Origin: Calocera cornea HHB12733
Lineage: Eukaryota; Basidiomycota; Dacrymycetes; Dacrymycetales; Dacrymycetaceae
Assembly: GCA_001632435.1 (NCBI GenBank)
Contig: KV424054.1
Location: 23,330 to 87,329, forward strand
Direction: 5' to 3'
Length of the DNA: 64,000 bases
Shown in pieces: positions 13,460 to 24,700 of this stretch. A program made the position numbers and the translations under genes. The notes under the pieces were generated by a model that was given only the letters and a program-made list of their open reading frames with translations, made no database searches and had not been told where the DNA came from. Positions within the stretch are counted from its first letter, which is position 1; the number at the start of each line of letters is the position of its first letter.

Positions 13460-14209
13460 ATGGCTGACCAGACTCTGCTTCATGTCTTCCGATTGCTAGC
13501 TGTTTGGAACAGGGTGCCTGGTGGCCCAGCCAGGGACACTACTGTACCCACGCAGATTATAGTCATGCCGAAGCAAAGGGCTTTCTTGCGGATCGGCGGC
13601 GGTGTCACGACCCACTCCATGCCGGAGGGCGCCATGCCTCAATTCGTCTTCCTGCCCAGTTATCCAGGAATCAACTTAGCTACCCTCGATGTTATCCAGT
13701 CAACATCAGAGCCTCTGGCGACCGAGGACGGCTCCCCGAGCTTCCTTATTGGGAAGCATGGCGCATCGGACGCAGTTTGCCTGATACGCGGCACACATAT
13801 CGCGCCTGAGTTCCTAGACGTCCCGCTCCTTCCGAATACGATACCTCTCAAAGATGGCAATCACATGCGTATCACTATCTCCAACGGATTCCTTGAGATC
13901 GAGTGGGTAGAGCACTGGCAGTCAGAGGATTCAACCCAGTTGAAGCAACAGCAATCTTCCTTCACCTACACGTCATACCTCCAAGCGTGCAAGGATGTGG
14001 TCTGGAATAGATGCACACTCTTCCTGGCCGGCGGGACTGCAATCTCACTCTTGGCCGCCCTCATCTTCGACTGGATGCGCAGACAGGCTCGTTCAAACAG
14101 CGGATACACTCTCGCGACGGCTCCGGAGTGTGTGCCTCTCGAGTTGATACCGCAGGTACCCTGTGCGCCGTCATATCTACTCGCATACGTTCTCCCGGAA
14201 GACTTGTAA
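13460..14209 (+). CDS. hypothetical protein with a membrane segment, inside the hAT element
   Basis: An open frame of 249 codons with no recognised family. It begins MADQTLLHVFRLLAV; an alternative start is MPKQRAFLRIGGG at 13566. A hydrophobic stretch near residues 188-208 (CTLFLAGGTAISLLAALIF) followed by DWMRRQAR suggests one membrane helix with a positive cytosolic side. The middle (PEFLDVPLLPNTIPLKDG, then MRITISNGFLEIEWVEHW) looks like a beta-rich domain. It lies in the sequence separating the two transposase halves and has no neighbour in obvious operon-like spacing. It could be a passenger gene or a fragment of a nested element. Confidence 0.5.
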   Translation: MADQTLLHVFRLLAVWNRVPGGPARDTTVPTQIIVMPKQRAFLRIGGGVTTHSMPEGAMPQFVFLPSYPGINLATLDVIQSTSEPLATEDGSPSFLIGKHGASDAVCLIRGTHIAPEFLDVPLLPNTIPLKDGNHMRITISNGFLEIEWVEHWQSEDSTQLKQQQSSFTYTSYLQACKDVVWNRCTLFLAGGTAISLLAALIFDWMRRQARSNSGYTLATAPECVPLELIPQVPCAPSYLLAYVLPEDL

Positions 14210-14942
14210 GATTCCCCTGCCGAAGGTCAGGATATCGTTCTTTACATTGTGCATGATTGCTCATACGCTGGACTTAGGGATGATGTCTCGCTCTATCGCA
14301 CTATGGTGGAAGGAGAAAGGGGCAAGGGGCAATAGGGGTTGAGGTACGAGACAATCTCGTCGGCGGCTGACACAGCGTAAGCACCATCCCCTGCACGTGG
14401 CGCCGCGAGGCTAATTGGCAATCTCCCAGGTGCGCACCCGGCGCCGGGATGTTAGCCGAAGGATACGTGTATACCCTCTAGTAATGCCGTAGAAGATGTC
14501 ATAAGAATACTCAATTCACAACGATGGCTTCGTAACATATGCCATGAAACTGACCCGCACCCTTGCGCGCGGAGTCCTCTGCCCCTTCAGTTGGCCCCAA
14601 ACACCTCCTTCTGTATGCTATTTTTACCGTCCTCGCTGTCAGATCCACCGCGTGTCAAGGGCCGATCAGCCAAGGCGATGAAGGCGGGCTTGGCCCTGCT
14701 GTGCGGGATTCGAGCCGAGGTTGGCCTCGCTCTTTTCCAACAAAGGTCATCGAGGGTAGCCTTTGTCAGGTTGTGTTTTCGCATAGCATAGAGGGCTGTA
14801 GATAGTAATAGCACAGTTGACCTTTATGATGCTTTGTTGGGCTCGCGGGGATGACCTTAGCTTGGCTGCGTTTGCAGCACAGGCAAGTAAAGACGCCGCC
14901 GCATCGCGCATGTCAGATCAGCATTACCCTTTGGGGTAATGT

Positions 14943-15014
14943 TGAGGTGCTGGCCTATCGACCAGCACCTTTCACATTATGGTAATGTGGTGGTACTGGC
15001 CGAGGCCAAGTACC
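14943..15014. repeat. palindromic repeat, copy 1
   Basis: Three consecutive small palindromes: GGTGCTGG...CCAGCACC, CACATTA...TAATGTG and TACTGGCC...GGCCAAGTA. A second copy lies at 15756-15830. It could fold into three hairpins. Confidence 0.8.
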
Positions 15015-15173
15015 ATGTTCATTAACGCAACACAATCCCTTACACTTTACAGGGCTGATTCCACCTCCTACCCCTCCTTGCTCGCCTTCTCGCCCTCCTC
15101 AGCCTGCCAGAGCCTTCAGGGCAGAGCCCGCAAACAAACCGCCTGTACAGGCAGTCAGTCTGACTCAAATGAC

Positions 15174-16008
15174 TCAGATTAGAGACTTACCAAGTCCGGC
15201 CGACACCTTCAGGACCTCCATCCCGTCCTCCTTGACCCACTTCTTCGCCGCCGCCGCCATCGCCTTGGACATCTCAGAAGTCGCCGACTTCAGCTCCTTG
15301 CGCTGCAAGTGATTGAGGTCGCGGGTGTCCTCGATTGCCTTGAAGAAGGACTTCTTCTCCTTCATCGCCTTGACGTACTCGCCACGGCCCTTGGCGATGC
15401 CGTTCTTGAGGGCATTTTGGGCCTTCTCCTCGAGACGGCCCTGCCTGCTAGCAAGGACGCGCGCCTTCTCCTCAGCCTGGTTCTCCGCCTTCTCCTTGGT
15501 GCCGATCACACGGCCGATGATGTCGCGGCGCTGGTACTCGAGTGCCATGTCCTCCTCGCTCGCCTCAGCGTACACGAAGGATGCCTTGACACGGCGGCGC
15601 AGCTGGGCGAGGGAGAAGAGCAAGAGCTTGCCGGTGTTCCAGTGGTCCCCCGGATCCTCGGGGAATGGTGTGCCATCGTCGTTGGCGGCGGCGGGGGGGC
15701 AGACGGTCTTGCCCTCGGGCTTGATGGGGACCTGGAGGACAGTCAGCAAGGAATATTGAGGTGCTGGCCATACGACCAGCACCCTCCACATTAGATAATG
15801 TGGTGGTTCTGGCCGATACGACCAGCACCAACATATTACACGTGCTCAAGGTCGTTATATGCGAAACCAAGGAAGGTGTACTCACCTTGGCGGCCGGCCC
15901 CTTCTCCTCCTGCGCCCCCTTGCCCTGCCGATCGCTCACCAGCACGGCAATGAGCTCGTTGAAGCTCACGCCCGTGCAGCGAAGGACGCCGAGCGCCTCC
16001 CTGAGGTT
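15174..16008 (-). CDS. hypothetical charged helical protein, 5' exon not found
   Basis: Two exons are clear. One reads NLREALGVLRCTGVSFNEL onward and ends at 15896 (AAG then GTGAGT). The second is 15731-15174 (186 codons, phase 0). The first exon follows an acceptor CCCAG at about 16009, and no ATG was found, so a 5' exon is missing. The protein has a proline- and acid-rich linker, then a long charged coiled coil rich in K, E, A and R (KEKAENQAEEKARVLASRQ onward), ending VSAGLGKSLI. No family was recognised. The intron between the exons contains the second copy of a palindromic repeat also found at 14943-15014, which suggests that repeat inserted inside an intron. The gene lies within the hAT element's interior. 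Confidence 0.5.
15756..15830. repeat. palindromic repeat, copy 2, within an intron
   Basis: GGTGCTGGCCATACGACCAG with its CACC arm, CCACATTAGATAATGTGG, then a second GGCCGATACGACCAGCACC arm. It is similar over its whole length to 14943-15014 and lies inside the 15732-15895 intron. Confidence 0.8.
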
Positions 16009-16059
16009 CTGGGCCGGGTGATATGAGTTTACATGTACCTCTAATGGATTTGTGTGGTA

Positions 16060-16230
16060 GTCAAGCTAGTCATAACCAATGATACTTAGTCGTACCTAAT
16101 CATAATTAGTCGTAACAAATAGTTCGTCGTAAAGAATCGTTTGTCGTACCCAATAATAATTAGTTGTACCCAGTGGTAGTTAGTCGTGCCCAGCGATAGT
16201 TAGTCGTACCCAGTGATAATTAGTTGTTAG
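16060..16230. repeat. approximately 20-nt minisatellite
   Basis: Six to eight imperfect units of TTAGTCGTACCCAGTGATAA form. The unit drifts between TAGTCGTACCTAATCATAAT and TAGTTGTACCCAGTGGTAGT. No coding potential. Confidence 0.8.
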
Positions 16231-16365
16231 CTAGGTGGGTGCTGAATTAGGGAGCAAAGTTGCATTACAATACTGGGAACTACGCTACAATACTGGCTAC
16301 CTCGTCTGGACAAGCAGCGACCTTTCCTGATTATGGCGCCGTCCCCTGCTTGAAATCCAAAAACA

Positions 16366-16779
16366 CTAGGAAAGCCCTTGGTATATGACAGGTGAGACGC
16401 AGTGTACCCAGCGCCTGTTGTCCGCAATGCATGCTATGGGGCAATTCCTGTCTGACGTCTGGAACCCGTCTTCCACACGCCAGTCCCGTTGAGCAATTAG
16501 CTCGAAGCCTCTTGCGACGTGTGATGCACTTGCATAGGACGGTTTGAAGCTGCGCGGAGTTCCCATAGCTGCAGCAGAATCAAAGTGCTGCAGACAGAGC
16601 CTGGCTTCCAGAAAAGCATCTGCTGTGCCACTGCGCGGCGATGCCAGACCCAAGATGAGACGACCGTGATCGCTTCCACGCCGGCTTGGCTCACAAGCAA
16701 TCAGATGAAAGAGACAAATAACGGGACCGAAAAGATGCATTCCGCCTGACAAGAGTTTTATCTGATATGATGGTGGCAT
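16366..16779 (-). CDS. uncertain open frame, 137 codons
   Basis: Open on the minus strand and beginning MPPSYQIKLLSGGMHLFGP. It has even amino-acid composition and no recognised motif. It may be an exon of a longer decayed gene, since the next minus-strand frame (17136-17738) lies upstream. It could equally be chance. Confidence 0.25.
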   Translation of the reverse strand: MPPSYQIKLLSGGMHLFGPVICLFHLIACEPSRRGSDHGRLILGLASPRSGTADAFLEARLCLQHFDSAAAMGTPRSFKPSYASASHVARGFELIAQRDWRVEDGFQTSDRNCPIACIADNRRWVHCVSPVIYQGLS

Positions 16780-17135
16780 ACAGTCCTGAAGGTGAAATAT
16801 ATCTGTCCTAGCGTATGGTGCAGAGGAATCCGTGATCCCTCTAGAATTTCGGGCTTGCTCTGAACCTCAACCTGGTCAACGTGTTTCATAGGTGCTTTGG
16901 AGTGCCGTCAAACCTAGGCACAAAATAAGTCAGGAGAACGTCACAAGTATGGAAGATCGACTGACGCACACGAGCCCCGGTCTTGCAGCACCGCAGCCGC
17001 AGTCATGTTAAGCTGACGTCAACACTAAAGCCAGTTGCGAAGATGGGCTTGGGTCACGCGAAGGCGTTGAAGGTCTCGTGGACACTCCGGGCAGCTTCTC
17101 CAATTGCAGCACACTTCCCGCCATTTCCGGACACA

Positions 17136-17738
17136 TCAGGCCGTAGATTCCGGCCGGCACCTTTGTTTGCAGTGTATCAATGTACTTTTGTCGGCTAGCG
17201 AGCTCATGGTGAAGCTGGAAGTTACGATCGCGCTCAAGATGCTTGGTTCGGGTTGCCGGGGCATTGCCTTATATTCTTTGACGATCATCATGCGCAGCTC
17301 ACACCGCTGAATCGACCGTTCCTTCGGGGTTCCAAATGTCTCCAGCAGCGGAAAGTGGTCGATGGGTATGACACACCACTCTATGATGCGGGGCAGGCCC
17401 TTGACTACACCGGCTCGCATCCCCTTTCGTACGAACTCCCATTTGTATTCGCGCGTAATCGGCGGGAGACCCATCTTGACACAGAGAGCGGGTGCGTCGG
17501 GAGGTAGTTCACCTTTGATAGTGCAACCGTGCACAACTGTGCCGGTGCCAAAAAGAGAATGCTTCTTTCGACCGTCGTCCCGGAGATGCACACACACAGA
17601 GTTCGGCGTGATCGGCATGTGCTCGAAGGCGTCATCCAAGACGTTCCACTGCGTGGCAGCGCGTCGTGATGCGCCTCTCTCCAAGTTGGTACGAGATGCG
17701 TGCCCTGTGCCCTGTGCCCTGACGCGCGTGGGAGGCAA
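17136..17738 (-). CDS. hypothetical protein, about 200 aa
   Basis: An uninterrupted minus-strand frame with globular composition (WNVLDDAFEHMPITPNSVCV, GTGTVVHGCTIKGELPPDAP, GLPRIIEWCVIPIDHFPLLE). No family was recognised. Its first 20 codons overlap the left inverted repeat of a miniature element (17691-18074), so the natural start is probably further in, or the element inserted at the 5' end and supplied the present start. Confidence 0.4.
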   Translation of the reverse strand: MPPTRVRAQGTGHASRTNLERGASRRAATQWNVLDDAFEHMPITPNSVCVHLRDDGRKKHSLFGTGTVVHGCTIKGELPPDAPALCVKMGLPPITREYKWEFVRKGMRAGVVKGLPRIIEWCVIPIDHFPLLETFGTPKERSIQRCELRMMIVKEYKAMPRQPEPSILSAIVTSSFTMSSLADKSTLIHCKQRCRPESTA

Positions 17739-18074
17739 ATATGCACCCTACCTACCTAAAATAGTAATTCTGGACTCTAGGCTATGGGCTTGCGCCCATA
17801 GCCTTGCCTGGTCTTGTGTTCTTCAAATTATTTTAGATACTATTATCAACCTAACCCTAACCCACCCCCAACCGTAACCTTAACCCATGCCCAACCCTAA
17901 CCTCGCCTTGCTCGCTTATTCTAACTAGTACCCTAACACTGCCTGCTAATCCAGTAGGCAGAAGGGTATCCTGAAGCAGTGTTCCGTGTTCGCAAAAATC
18001 TCCTTTTTTGGCACTGCGGAGGTACATTGCCTCCGATGCGCGGGAGGGCACAGGGCACAGGGCACGCATCTCGT
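17691..18074. mobile_element. MITE-like element with 30-bp perfect inverted repeats
   Basis: ACGAGATGCGTGCCCTGTGC with its continuation (17691-17720) is the exact reverse complement of 18045-18074. Similarity continues imperfectly for about 15 nt inside (GCGCG...GGAGG). The interior is non-coding and contains degenerate telomere-like repeats. No clear target duplication was seen. Confidence 0.75.
17845..17930 (+). repeat. degenerate interstitial telomere-like CCCTAA repeats
   Basis: Tandem variants CCTAACCCTAACCC, CCGTAACC, CTTAACCC, CCCAACCCTAACC. The fungal telomere unit is TTAGGG. The copies are imperfect and internal to the inverted-repeat element. Confidence 0.7.
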
Positions 18075-18149
18075 CGTCGTAACTCCCTCTCTCCTCCCGA
18101 CCATCACCACCACTATACAAAAACACTGCACGTACCAAATCTCCTAATC

Positions 18150-18524
18150 ATGCTCGAGAACTCGATTCAACATCTCATGGCGTATGCCCAAACTTGTTTC
18201 CTCTCAGACGCGCTCTCGCTCACCGCGAAGTTGCTGCGTGCTATCGGCATCATCGAGGTGGGCAAGGAATCACCGTCGGCCATCCTTGGCTACTACGGCC
18301 TCCTTCTCAAAAACACTTGCAATGTAATCCAGGGCAGCAGCAAATTCCTCAAAATCACGCTGTTTCTTGTGGGCCTGCTCATCAGTTTGCTCATGCTGAG
18401 GATCTTCATACACATCGTCCTCACCCTCATCATTTACGTCGTGTTTGTGCTCGGCGTGATCAGTATCGTCGTCGTGCTCGTGGGGCACGTTTTAGAGCAC
18501 AAAAAGCTTTTTGCGGAGGTATGA
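18150..18524 (+). CDS. hypothetical small membrane protein
   Basis: 124 codons from ATG at 18150 (MLENSIQHLMAYAQTCFLSD). Two strongly hydrophobic stretches, ITLFLVGLLISLLMLRIFI and VLTLIIYVVFVLGVISIVVV, predict two membrane helices; the end is HVLEHKKLFAEV. The complementary strand is also open (18270-18488) and encodes an acidic His/Asp/Glu-rich peptide, so which strand is coding is not certain. It is located inside the hAT element's interior. Confidence 0.4.
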   Translation: MLENSIQHLMAYAQTCFLSDALSLTAKLLRAIGIIEVGKESPSAILGYYGLLLKNTCNVIQGSSKFLKITLFLVGLLISLLMLRIFIHIVLTLIIYVVFVLGVISIVVVLVGHVLEHKKLFAEV

Positions 18525-21500
18525 GGTTTGCAATCAGTTATCCGCGACTGTCTGCTGACTCGGCACATCAGGGGACCCACAGCGCATACATCTAGCTGAA
18601 AGGCTTGCAAGCAGCCCTTACAAAGTCAAAGGGTGTGTCACACTTCTCGCGTTCGGTCTTTCATCGACCTAATATCTGAGCTTCTAATAGCATCTAAGAG
18701 GGGTTATCACTTACTGTGAAGGGTTCCCGTAGGTCTGTCGGGGAGTACATGTACAATGGGGTGGGAAGGAGCGGAGCAGAAGGCGAGTCGCCTCGAACTG
18801 GTTCACGCATCCCTGGTCTAACAATGGGCATTTTTAGGATACACCTCATCATCCTGCCACGAGAAGTTCAAGGTGTTTAGAATAGCATGCTGTACAACGC
18901 ATATGATATTATACACTGTATCCATCTATATCCATCGCATTTCCATTATTGTCGCCGGACAGATTCTCGTCCAGTACACAGGATTCTTGTCCAGTAGTAG
19001 AGGGGTGTTGTCCAAGGTCCTTTGCAGTGTTGATGTGCAGGTAGGAAGGCTGTATCATGATTGACATGCCCAAGTCACGGCTGAACCATGGCTGACTTGC
19101 CCAAATCATGGCTGAAAACTGGGCGTGGAGGATTTCATGGTTGGCTACACATGTATGAATTAACGTGCTGGGCTGTACAAGGCATAAAAGTGTAATGAAA
19201 TGCTTGGAATGTTGCTACAATGTATGTTGATCCTGGCGCACACGGCATGATCACGGCTTGGTGGGGGAGTCCCACGGCGTCAGGTCGACTGTTGGCACGG
19301 GGATGGTCCTTTTCCCCATGATGGCTTGAAGATTGTGCAACGCATGGATGATCCTGGAGACACGTCTATGTGATCAGAGGGGAAGGGAACGTCGTCGGTG
19401 GTATGCTGCGTCCAGTAGGCGGCCAACTGTGACCGAAGCGTCTGGGCTTTGGCGCGCGTCTTCTTTTACTTTCACAGGAAAGGAAGCATCCCCAATCACA
19501 TGCGCGGTCTGCTTCCGTTGTCTGGAACAAACACCCGCCCTGAGCCCCTGATCTCACTTGTTGTTCTGACATCTGTGTACTCGATCATGGTCTGCATCAA
19601 TATCATATGGGATGTCACCGCAGTGGAGAAAGCAAAGTTGTACGTTATAGGCCGCTTTACCACGAGGAAAGCGCTCACGCGACGAAGTCAAAATGTCCAT
19701 ATCCTCCAGGTCTTCAATTCACCGTAACCGACACTGACGAAAGACCTCCTGTAGGGGAAGACGATCAGTCTCAGTGCCGAAAGGTGAGCACGCCTCCGCC
19801 CGTTCGGGGCATGGTTAACCTCTTCCCAGATGGGCCCTCGTACTGTCTCCAAAAGACTGGCACGGGACTACAGGAAGAATTCAGCTGAAGTACTTGGTCA
19901 GTCGTGCTGTACATCTTGTCGAATGTTGCTTATGTGGGGCATAGCCTGACGATAATGAGGGGATACCAGACAGAGCTTGGACAGTTGGTCCCTTCGTTGT
20001 CAAACTTGTAGTGACTACGTACGTATCGAGGTTTCCCGCGTAACCCCTGGCGTGCTCATAGTGGTTCACAGCCAACAGAGTACCTGCCTCTTTGAGGATG
20101 AGTGCACCTTTTCAACGCTGTGCCCCAGCAGTGAATGGCAAGCTCGAGTCAGCTTCAACAGCCTACTGAAGCTCAAGGCAACAATCCGTGACCTGCACGA
20201 CAATGTGCTTCGACAACAAAACCTCAATATTCCTGAGCGTGAATGTCGCCGTTTGCGAGGCGCGATGTCAGATCGCCCCGAGTTCATACAATTCTCTATA
20301 CCCGATGGACGTGTCTTCCACACGTCCAAGGAACAAATGCGTGGTTACCCGTACTTCCAAACACGTACGTGTTGTATAACATGGATTGTCGGTCACTGAA
20401 ACGTTACCAAAAGTGTTCGATTCCGAATTTCGCTAAGGGTATCGGACACGAGAACGGGCCGTCTTTGAGATGGGGCATTCGTCTTTGGCAATGGCGACGT
20501 CACCGGAGTCAGCTGGCCACACGGTTCGTGCATTGTTGAAGATCTTTGAGCAGCGTGACTCAGTTCTAGATAGGGTGAGCCTATTTCCCCCTGGCACTCC
20601 TAGGAAATCGTTCATTCGGTGAGTTTGAATCATGTCGATCTGGCACTTCATTTGACATCAAGCTGGCAGGAAATCTCAGAAACCGTGTATGGGCCAATCC
20701 AACAAATTGTTTGCAAGAGGCAGGATTACAATACATACAAGGGCAGTATAACGTATGTAGATTGTGATTCCATCCTAGGATATCTGATCTGGGTGCGAGC
20801 TTTTAAGGGTGTTTCTTAATTACCACTCTGAAACCCGTAACTCCCGTTTTAGTTGGATTGTGGGAAAATTCGCTATGTGCCCTCTCTGTCAATGTTTTTC
20901 ACTTTCAACAAGGTGTTATCACCAAAACATACCGGCATCAAGCACATTCAATGGGCGAGGGAGCAGAGAGAGAGGTGGAGGCAGAAAATGGTCACACCGC
21001 ATGACTGCGTTCCATTCAGCAATGCAAGGACCCTATACAGGATCGCCAACAGTATGTGGCTTGAGCGAGCATGATCTGTGCACAGCTCATGTTAGCCACA
21101 GTACACAACCTTCCCAACCTGATGCGCCTGTCGTTGGAAAACATCACGTCATGTCTCTCCACGCAAAATGTTGCGTACGAGATATTCTCAAAGTTCAGTG
21201 ACGTCTTCCCGTCTGTGCTCCAGGCAAGTGAACACCTAGATCCACCAGAGACATTCCCAATGATGGCCATCCTTCTTCAGGCCATCCTTCACTGGTTGAG
21301 TCAGCAGACAGTGCTGCCGGGCGAGGTCCAATGTTTGCTTGTACAATTGAGCCGTGGAGATTGGCATTCTGCATGCAACAGCGGTACACTGCCGTCTCTC
21401 AAATATGGCCCCCGCTGACTTCTTTGCAAGTACGAGAGCTTCTCGATGTCAATTTTGCGGGTGATGGCAAAAACAAAGATTGTCACAAGTCATTGGTTGC

Positions 21501-22529
21501 TAGTTGAGTACCTAATGGACGTTACTGGTCGGACTTTGCTACGAAACCTGTTGTTGCATCATTCTTCTAATCCACGTTGATATGATGAATGCATGCTTAA
21601 TGGACATCAGGTCCACAGCTGACAAGGGAAGCGGTATATAAAGTAACGTAAGTTATCACTTGGCAGGTCAGGCCACTTAGCAGGTCAGATACCCCGCTTG
21701 CCATTTTTCTCGGAATACTTTTCAACGAGACCATGGCGAGAATATTCGGCTCATTAACGGCTGAGAAAAGTCGCTCAAATGCCGTGTTGTTGCAGAGTTG
21801 TGTGAGGCCGGAGTCATAATTAGTCAGGAATTCAATGAAGTGACCCTATAAGTGATACCCCACATTAGGGTTTCCCCTGCAGTTTGAGCTCGCCTCGCAT
21901 GATAGCCACCCACTACTGGTCACATTCATTTATGAGCACCAGGAAACAAATCAGGAACAAATACCAAAGTACTGCACCCTTGACCCTTTTCCCCCTTGGC
22001 CTTCTAATACAGTTGAAAAGACCACTGATATAGTCCTCACTGATGACCCAATCCAGATAGTGTCTGTCAGGGTACAGCCATAGGCTACTCCTATTTTCCC
22101 TCTATGTCTGCACCTTTCCCATGACTATGTTATGATGTCATAGCTGTGGAGCCTCTATATGGCAATGATGATATTATGAGGTGTCAGCTGTGAAGCTAGC
22201 ACAGCATTACCATGATGTCATGGTCTGGACCCTAGGCCTGGAAGCATAAGAAGGTGACCTATGATGTCAGAGTTGATGAGTCAACTAGCTGTAAGGTTCC
22301 CATACTCACGTTGTATCTTCTATATCCTTCTCCGGTCCCTTCCTCTTACTTTAGTGGCTGTGACCCCCCTGCCAGGGATCTTTGCCATGTCCCTCTTGCA
22401 TTTGCTTCCTTATCCTTTCCTTCGTCATACCACCACTCCTGTACTGCATCTAGACGTCTGAAATGGCCCTGGTAAGTGCCCTCACTGTGGATTCTCTTTG
22501 TGTCAATGCGCGCTGGTTGTTTGTAGGAC
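18525..22529. other. interior of the hAT element, no clear gene
   Basis: About 4 kb of lower GC content than the surroundings. Open frames of 115-140 codons occur at 19977-20399 (+) and 21071-21418 (+), with plausible composition but no recognised motif or partner exons. ATGATGTCAT-like repeats lie at 22130-22265. It may be old decayed mobile DNA. Confidence 0.4.
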
Positions 22530-22700
22530 TGTTGTATTCTGGAAGGAGGTTACAGCAGTGTAGCAGGAAGTAGTGCAAAGTAAAGAGACAAAGAGAAGAG
22601 AACAGCCGCGTCCCGGGCCTATACAAGGGTCCGGGTGCACAGCACAATAAGTGACAGTTAAACACATGCGGAGCGTACACAGTAAAACAGCTCCCATACA
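22530..22700 (-). repeat. candidate LTR, about 171 bp
   Basis: Read on the minus strand it starts TGTATGGGAGCTG and ends CCAGAATACAACA (TGT...ACA ends). It has a TATA-like CTTGTATAGG followed by a CTCTTCTCTTTGTCTC pyrimidine tract, as in retrotransposon LTRs. No second LTR, coding region or matching 5-bp duplication was found. It abuts the point where the transposase frame stops matching. Confidence 0.35.
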
Positions 22701-22744
22701 TGGGAGTTCAACTGCGGCCACGTTGGTCAAGTAATATGAAAGAC

Positions 22745-24463
22745 TTATGGTATATCCATGCATCCACATACCCACCAGATGTAGGGGTAACGGATAAGCA
22801 TTCGTTGAGACAAGTGCTGGAATAGCCATGAAGAGTGTCGGGTGACTATCAGCAGAAAGCCTTTGCTGGCCCTTGTGTGCGCATTTGAGGATATTGGCAA
22901 TATCCTGAATTCTCTTCCAGCCAGCTGCTGTGATCCGGAAGCAAGCAAGGTTCTCTTCATGCTCTGGAACAAAGAGAACAGCCTCAAGGGAGGAGCGCAG
23001 ATCGAGTGCACGAGTGACCATGGCATATGTGCTGGACCAGCGTGTGCGGACATCCAGAATGAGTTGAAGACCACCAATTAGCTCGCCAGAAGAGTTGGTC
23101 TGGAGCTTGCGTCGCAGACCTTGAGCTGTCTTGAAAGCCTCACGTCGTGAAGAAGAAGAACGAAGCTGGACAAAGGTTAGCATGTCTGCTGCAGATGGCA
23201 TAGGGGTACATACTGCCACAATAAGACCACGGAGGGCAAGAATGGGATCACAAAGATCTTCTGTACTGAGCTGCGCTTCAGCAGCACTTGCTTCATTATC
23301 AAATGCTGGTTTCCGCACACGTCGCTTGAGAATATCGACAACAGCAAGATTGGAGATATGAGCCATGCATCGGATATGATTGGACTCATGATCAAAGGAG
23401 ACCGGCTCTGTTGCATGTTCTCAAATGAGCTGCTCAAGGGCAGTCATCATGGTGTCGTTGTTCAAGGCATTATCGGTGGTAATCCACCCGATATCATTGA
23501 CAATACCCATCTCTTCAAAGAATCCGAAAACAATATTAGCAAGGTTTTCTCCAGAATGGGAACCACGGATAATGCGGAAGCCAATCAGATCCTGTTCAAG
23601 TGACCATTTGGTCTCGGAGGTGATGATGTAGTGTGCTTTGGCACTAATATAGGACCGCATGGATGAGTCGCTCCAAGCATCAATGGTAATGCTCTTTCAC
23701 CCTTTGGTGGCATGAAGTCGTGCTTTGATGCGGGCTTTCTCCTTGTCCATCTCTGTGATGGCCAACTAAGAAAGTGCTGTCCGGCCTGGAAGATCTTGCA
23801 ATGCTGCCTCAGGTCGTAGGAGATTGACAAATGCCTTGAACTCGGGACGCTCAACAGTTGTGAATGGGAGGTCAAGGGCAGCAATAAGACGAAGACAGTG
23901 TTGTCGGAGGTTGGCTGGACTATATTGCTCGATGGGCTGGAGAAATGGATCAAGGCTCATTTGTGAGTCCGGAGCTGGAGTACTGCTGTGATCAACACCA
24001 GCATCCTTCGAATAACTCTTCCACATGCTCTGGTGAAACCGCTCCAGATGTTTGCACATGGTAGATGTGCTGCTCTTCTGTCCAATTCGACCACGATCTT
24101 CAGGTATGTCAATACCTTTCTGTCGAGCAGCCCTAGCAGAACGTGAGTAGCATTTCACGGACAAGTGCACACATTGGCATACAGGCATGCTTTGCACCAT
24201 CGGATTTTGTCAGTACCATCTGGCACTGTGAAGTACTCATGGATTGGTGCAGTCTTCCAATCATGGCAGGGGCGCTTCTCATGCACAATCTCAATATCCG
24301 AATCATTGCTTAGCTCCACAGTTTCAACTGGTCGTTTGCCAGTCTGACGAATTATGCTGGCAGGACTTGACACATTCCGGAGCAGGTCAAGATCATCGTC
24401 ATCAAGCTCTTCAGGTGGAATCGGGCTCAGTGGTTCAGAGAATGAAAAGTCAAAGCTGCTCAT
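22745..24463 (-). pseudogene. hAT transposase, N-terminal and catalytic part, with nonsense codons
   Basis: It starts MSSFDFSFSEPLSPIPPEEL at 24463. A BED-type zinc finger region follows (IRWCKACLYANV ... STMCKHLERFH). Then SITIDAWSDSSMRSYI, IGWITTDNALNNDTMM and IRCMAHISNLAVVDILK are hallmarks of the hAT catalytic domain (TIDxWSS, the second-Asp region, C..H..NL), followed by DVRTRWSSTYAMVTRAL and HPTLFMAIPAL. In-frame stops interrupt it at 23766-23768, 23697-23699 and 23421-23423, so it is inactive. A good donor (GTATGT) lies at about 22777. The C-terminal dimerisation domain is found only at the other end of the element (12357-13053). Confidence 0.85.
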
Positions 24464-24700
24464 GGTGATACCGAATTAGGAGAAGGCAAATGCTCTTCGT
24501 CCAGTGCTCTTGGAGAAATTTCAGGGTCCGTCGGAAGCATACAATGACATTGTACTTGGTTAGAGGCAGAACCGGTTCTGAACTGGTTCAGCACGGTTCC
24601 ATTTCTGGACATGGAACCAGTCCTGGTTCAGGCTATGGTTCGGTTCTGGAACCGAACCAGAACTGAGAACCGACGGTTCTCAATGTTCGGTTCGAACCGA

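Noticed and set aside
16060..16230. CRISPR array
   Set aside because: The units are contiguous and drift gradually with no unique spacers; it is a minisatellite in eukaryotic DNA.
17845..17930. True telomere or chromosome end
   Set aside because: The repeats are few, degenerate and flanked on both sides by long unique sequence inside an inverted-repeat element.
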